Assembly (NCBI RefSeq): GCF_003732665.1
Contig: NZ_MOBP01000005.1
Span: 62,001 to 126,000 of the forward strand
DNA length: 64,000 bases
Direction of reading: 5' to 3'
Origin: Pseudomonas frederiksbergensis
GTDB taxonomy: Bacteria > Pseudomonadota > Gammaproteobacteria > Pseudomonadales > Pseudomonadaceae
The stretch's first letter is position 1. The number at the start of each line of letters is the position of its first letter. Below, in pieces: positions 62,083 through 64,000 of this stretch. A program made the position numbers and the translations under genes. The notes under the pieces were generated by a model. It made no database searches and was not told the DNA's origin. It worked only from the letters and a program-made list of their open reading frames with translations.

Positions 62083-62739
62083 TTAGCGGGTTTCGGCTTT
62101 GGAACTCGAACCGCCAAAGCGGCTGCGTACGACCCCGATGATCATCGGCACCAGCGACAGCAGGATGATGCCCACCACCAGCAGCGACAGGTTCTTCTTG
62201 ATGAACGGGACGTTGCCGAAGAAGTAACCGAGGGTCACCAGGCCACCGACCCACAGGATCGTGCCGAGCACACTAAAGAAGAAGAAACGCGGGTACGGCA
62301 TCCGGGCGATGCCGGCGACGAACGGGGCAAAGGTACGAATGATAGGCAGGAAGCGCGCCATGGTCACGGTTTTGCCGCCGTGCTTGTCGTAGAAGTCGTG
62401 GGTTTGTTGCAGGTAGTCGCGGCGGAAGATTTTCGAATTCGGGTTGCTGAAGAGTTTCTCGCCCGCCGTTCGTCCGATCACGTAGTTGGTACTGTCGCCG
62501 AGAATCGCCGCCAGCATCAGCAGGCCACCCAGCAATACCGGGTCCATGCCGCCACCGGCCGCGACGGCGCCAGCGATAAAGAGCAGGGAATCGCCCGGCA
62601 GGAACGGCATCACCACCAGGCCGGTTTCGCAGAAGATCACCAGAAACAGGATGGCGTAGATCCATGGCCCGTAATTGTTCACCAGCAAGTCGAGGTACAC
62701 ATCGAGATGCAGGACAAGGTCGATCGGGTTGAAATCCAT
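62083..62739 (-). CDS. DedA-family membrane protein
   Basis: A 218-residue inner membrane protein of the DedA (SNARE-associated/VTT) family: ETGLVVMPFLPGDSLLFIAG (conserved Gly-Asp), NYVIGRTAGEKLFSNPNSKI, GKTVTMARFLPIIRTFAPFVAG with the key Arg residues. Some DedA proteins flip undecaprenyl phosphate or phospholipids. ATG 62739 is supported by AGGTG 6 bp upstream; a GTG 9 bp earlier is also possible. The next gene is mtfA. Confidence 0.93.
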   Translation of the reverse strand: MDFNPIDLVLHLDVYLDLLVNNYGPWIYAILFLVIFCETGLVVMPFLPGDSLLFIAGAVAAGGGMDPVLLGGLLMLAAILGDSTNYVIGRTAGEKLFSNPNSKIFRRDYLQQTHDFYDKHGGKTVTMARFLPIIRTFAPFVAGIARMPYPRFFFFSVLGTILWVGGLVTLGYFFGNVPFIKKNLSLLVVGIILLSLVPMIIGVVRSRFGGSSSKAETR

Positions 62740-63092
62740 GGGGGGCACCTGTGGTGATGGTCCGGCTCAGCAGACCTGTGCGGATGATGTCTTCATGTAA
62801 GCCTACAAGCGGGTGTAGTTTTTCTTACAAGCGCGGAAGCTCGGGATTATACGGGGTGAGAAGTGAAAAGCGCGTGGAGTTTGTAGCGGGGGATGTCGCG
62901 GTGAGACCGGTGGCTAACGCCGATCTTTGTTGGTATGAGCTTTTGTGGCGAGGGGGCTTGCCCCCGTTGGGGCGCGAAGCGGCCCCCTGCATTTCAGGCA
63001 GTTACACCGTGTTGTCTGGTTTTACGACTGCTTCGCAGCCGAACGGGGGCAAGCCCCCTCGCCACACAAACCCTCGCCACGCCGTAGCGCCG
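62740..63092. other. Intergenic region between dedA and the GNAT gene
   Basis: About 350 bp without a gene. The right half is a long inverted repeat (62945-63065). The left half should contain the dedA promoter on the minus strand; I see no sharp consensus. Confidence 0.5.
62945..63065. repeat. Long inverted repeat, GGGGGCTTGCCCCC family
   Basis: The arms GTGGCGAGGGGGCTTGCCCC and its complement enclose a second GAAGCGGC / GACTGCTTCGCAGCC pair. It belongs to the same type as the 7240-7371 element (GTGGCGAGGGAGCTTGCTCC), with C/G changes in the core. Confidence 0.8.
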
Positions 63093-63554
63093 TTATAATT
63101 CGTCGCTAATCGGCAACACATAGTTCTTGAATTCGGTGTCTTCCTTGAACCCGATCGACTCGTAGGTCTTCTGCGCCACTTCGTTGTTACTGCTGGTGGA
63201 AACACGCATGCGCACGGCATTGGTTTCCTTGGCCATTTTCTTCGCGGTACGGATCAGATTGTCGGCCACCAATTGTCGGCGGGCGTCTTCGGCGACGTAG
63301 ATGTCGTTGAGGATCCACACGCGTTTAAGCGACAGCGACGAAAAGCTCGGGTACAGCTGACAAAAGCCCATCAACTTGTTGTTGTCGTCATCGGACAGGG
63401 CCAGGTAGATCACCGATTCCTTGCGGCGCAAGCGTTTTTCGAGGAACGCCCGGGACGAATCCGGGTAAGGCAGGGAGCCGTAAAACTCGCGATATTTGAC
63501 GAATAACGGGGTCAGCAGGTCCAGGTGTTCGAGGGTCGCTTGAATAATCCGCAT
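63093..63554 (-). CDS. GNAT-family N-acetyltransferase
   Basis: A 153-residue acetyltransferase. The acceptor domain covers LEHLDLLTPLFVKYREFYG, and the CoA-binding motif A is VWILNDIYVAEDARRQLVADNLIRTAK in two parts around residue 80-100, followed by NNEVAQKTYESIGF. The usual RxxGxG/A loop is RRQLVA. ATG 63554 gives the standard N-terminus MRIIQATLEHLD; longer reading is unlikely. The substrate is unknown. In P. aeruginosa a similar gene lies next to the eut genes. Confidence 0.9.
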   Translation of the reverse strand: MRIIQATLEHLDLLTPLFVKYREFYGSLPYPDSSRAFLEKRLRRKESVIYLALSDDDNNKLMGFCQLYPSFSSLSLKRVWILNDIYVAEDARRQLVADNLIRTAKKMAKETNAVRMRVSTSSNNEVAQKTYESIGFKEDTEFKNYVLPISDEL

Positions 63555-63663
63555 GGTAGGTCTCGCTTCAAGTGGCTTACGTGCGTGACGGCGATGGGAA
63601 ACCCCTGGCGGCCGTGCGTCGATCCTGCCTGAAACCGAATCAAAAACGCAATGCGGAAACGGT

Positions 63664-64000
63664 TCAGGCATCCGGCGGACTGAGTAGGAAATTTCCTTTC
63701 ATGTCCGCTCCAGTTTCCGACTCCAATGTCTGAACCTGGGCTTCGTCCTTCAAATTGACCCCCGACAACTGCCGCCGACAGGCTTCGCGCATCAGGTACA
63801 GCAAGCGGTGAGCCGCCATGCCATAACTGAGGCCTTCGAGCCGGACGTTGGAAATGCAGTTGCGATAGGCGTCCGTGAGACCAATCTTTGGATTGTAGGT
63901 GAAATATAAACCCAGACTATCAGGCGAGCTGAGTCCAGGGCGTTCACCTATTAAGATGACCACCATTTTTGCGCCCAACAGCTCGCCGATTTCGTCGGCC
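63664..64000 (-). CDS. eutC: Ethanolamine ammonia-lyase small subunit, C-terminal part
   Basis: The last 111 residues of EutC; the gene continues beyond the window. The visible part has [40 protein letters not shown] and [20 protein letters not shown], all characteristic of EutC and its cobalamin-contacting face. With EutB it converts ethanolamine to acetaldehyde and ammonia using adenosylcobalamin. EutB should lie just outside the window. The cofactor need fits with the corrinoid-uptake genes at 22.5-25.3 kb. Confidence 0.95.
   Translation of the reverse strand, partial: ADEIGELLGAKMVVILIGERPGLSSPDSLGLYFTYNPKIGLTDAYRNCISNVRLEGLSYGMAAHRLLYLMREACRRQLSGVNLKDEAQVQTLESETGADMKGNFLLSPPDA

Overview
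The window looks like the chromosome of a Pseudomonas species of the fluorescens type. The evidence is high GC, dense overlapping operons, many REP-type palindromes (GGGAGCGGGCTTGCTCGCGAA and relatives) between genes, and a gene order that I recall for Pseudomonas: lhr, epimerase, oprG, a zinc-linked ABC locus, thioredoxin/CnoX, nrdR-ribD-ribE-ribBA-ribH-nusB-thiL-pgpA, ribA, dxs-ispA-xseB on the left, and ppa, mtfA-like, dedA, GNAT, eutC on the right. Species cannot be fixed from the sequence alone.

Layout. 1-7.2 kb: end of an MscS channel, the large helicase Lhr, and a pair of nucleotide-sugar SDR genes. 7.4-11.6 kb: oprG with an ANR-type promoter, then a Zur-boxed operon for a His-rich periplasmic protein, an ABC ATPase, an FtsX-like permease and a DUF3299 protein. 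11.7-14.3 kb: a small unknown protein, a CnoX-like thioredoxin, a methyltransferase and a lipoprotein. 14.5-20.4 kb: the riboflavin operon with nusB, thiL and pgpA, mostly coupled by 4-bp overlaps. 20.5-28.5 kb: a solute-binding protein, ribA, a BtuF-like and a BtuB-like protein, and the isoprenoid operon xseB-ispA-dxs.

28.6-39.2 kb: a six-gene operon equivalent to P. aeruginosa magABCDEF (E. coli yfa genes). It is built around a 1521-residue alpha-2-macroglobulin without the thioester cysteine. Two partners look like cell-wall enzymes: MagC resembles NlpC/P60 peptidases, and MagE has an SxxK motif plus a SpoIID-like segment. The leader carries a GGA-loop hairpin typical of RsmA/E control and an arrangement of mutually exclusive hairpins.

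39.2-51 kb: a short scar with a DUF1016 nuclease remnant, a LysR regulator, an EstB-like serine hydrolase, an acyltransferase, a MexEF-type RND pump without its outer-membrane channel, a quinone oxidoreductase/MFS pair and a second LysR regulator. 51.4-59.3 kb: a nine-gene metabolic cluster: DmpG-like aldolase, isopropylmalate/tartrate-type dehydrogenase, RraA-like aldolase/decarboxylase, two-component flavin monooxygenase, ABM-fold protein, nitronate monooxygenase-like enzyme, a hydrolase lacking its nucleophile, and a DUF6282 metallohydrolase. I do not recognise its substrate or product; it is the best candidate for an undescribed pathway.

59.3-64 kb: a stand-alone S24 phage-type repressor with a matched pair of 12-bp operators, then conserved genes ppa, mtfA, dedA, a GNAT gene and the end of eutC. 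The conserved flanks suggest that 29-60 kb is a variable block set between xseB and ppa.
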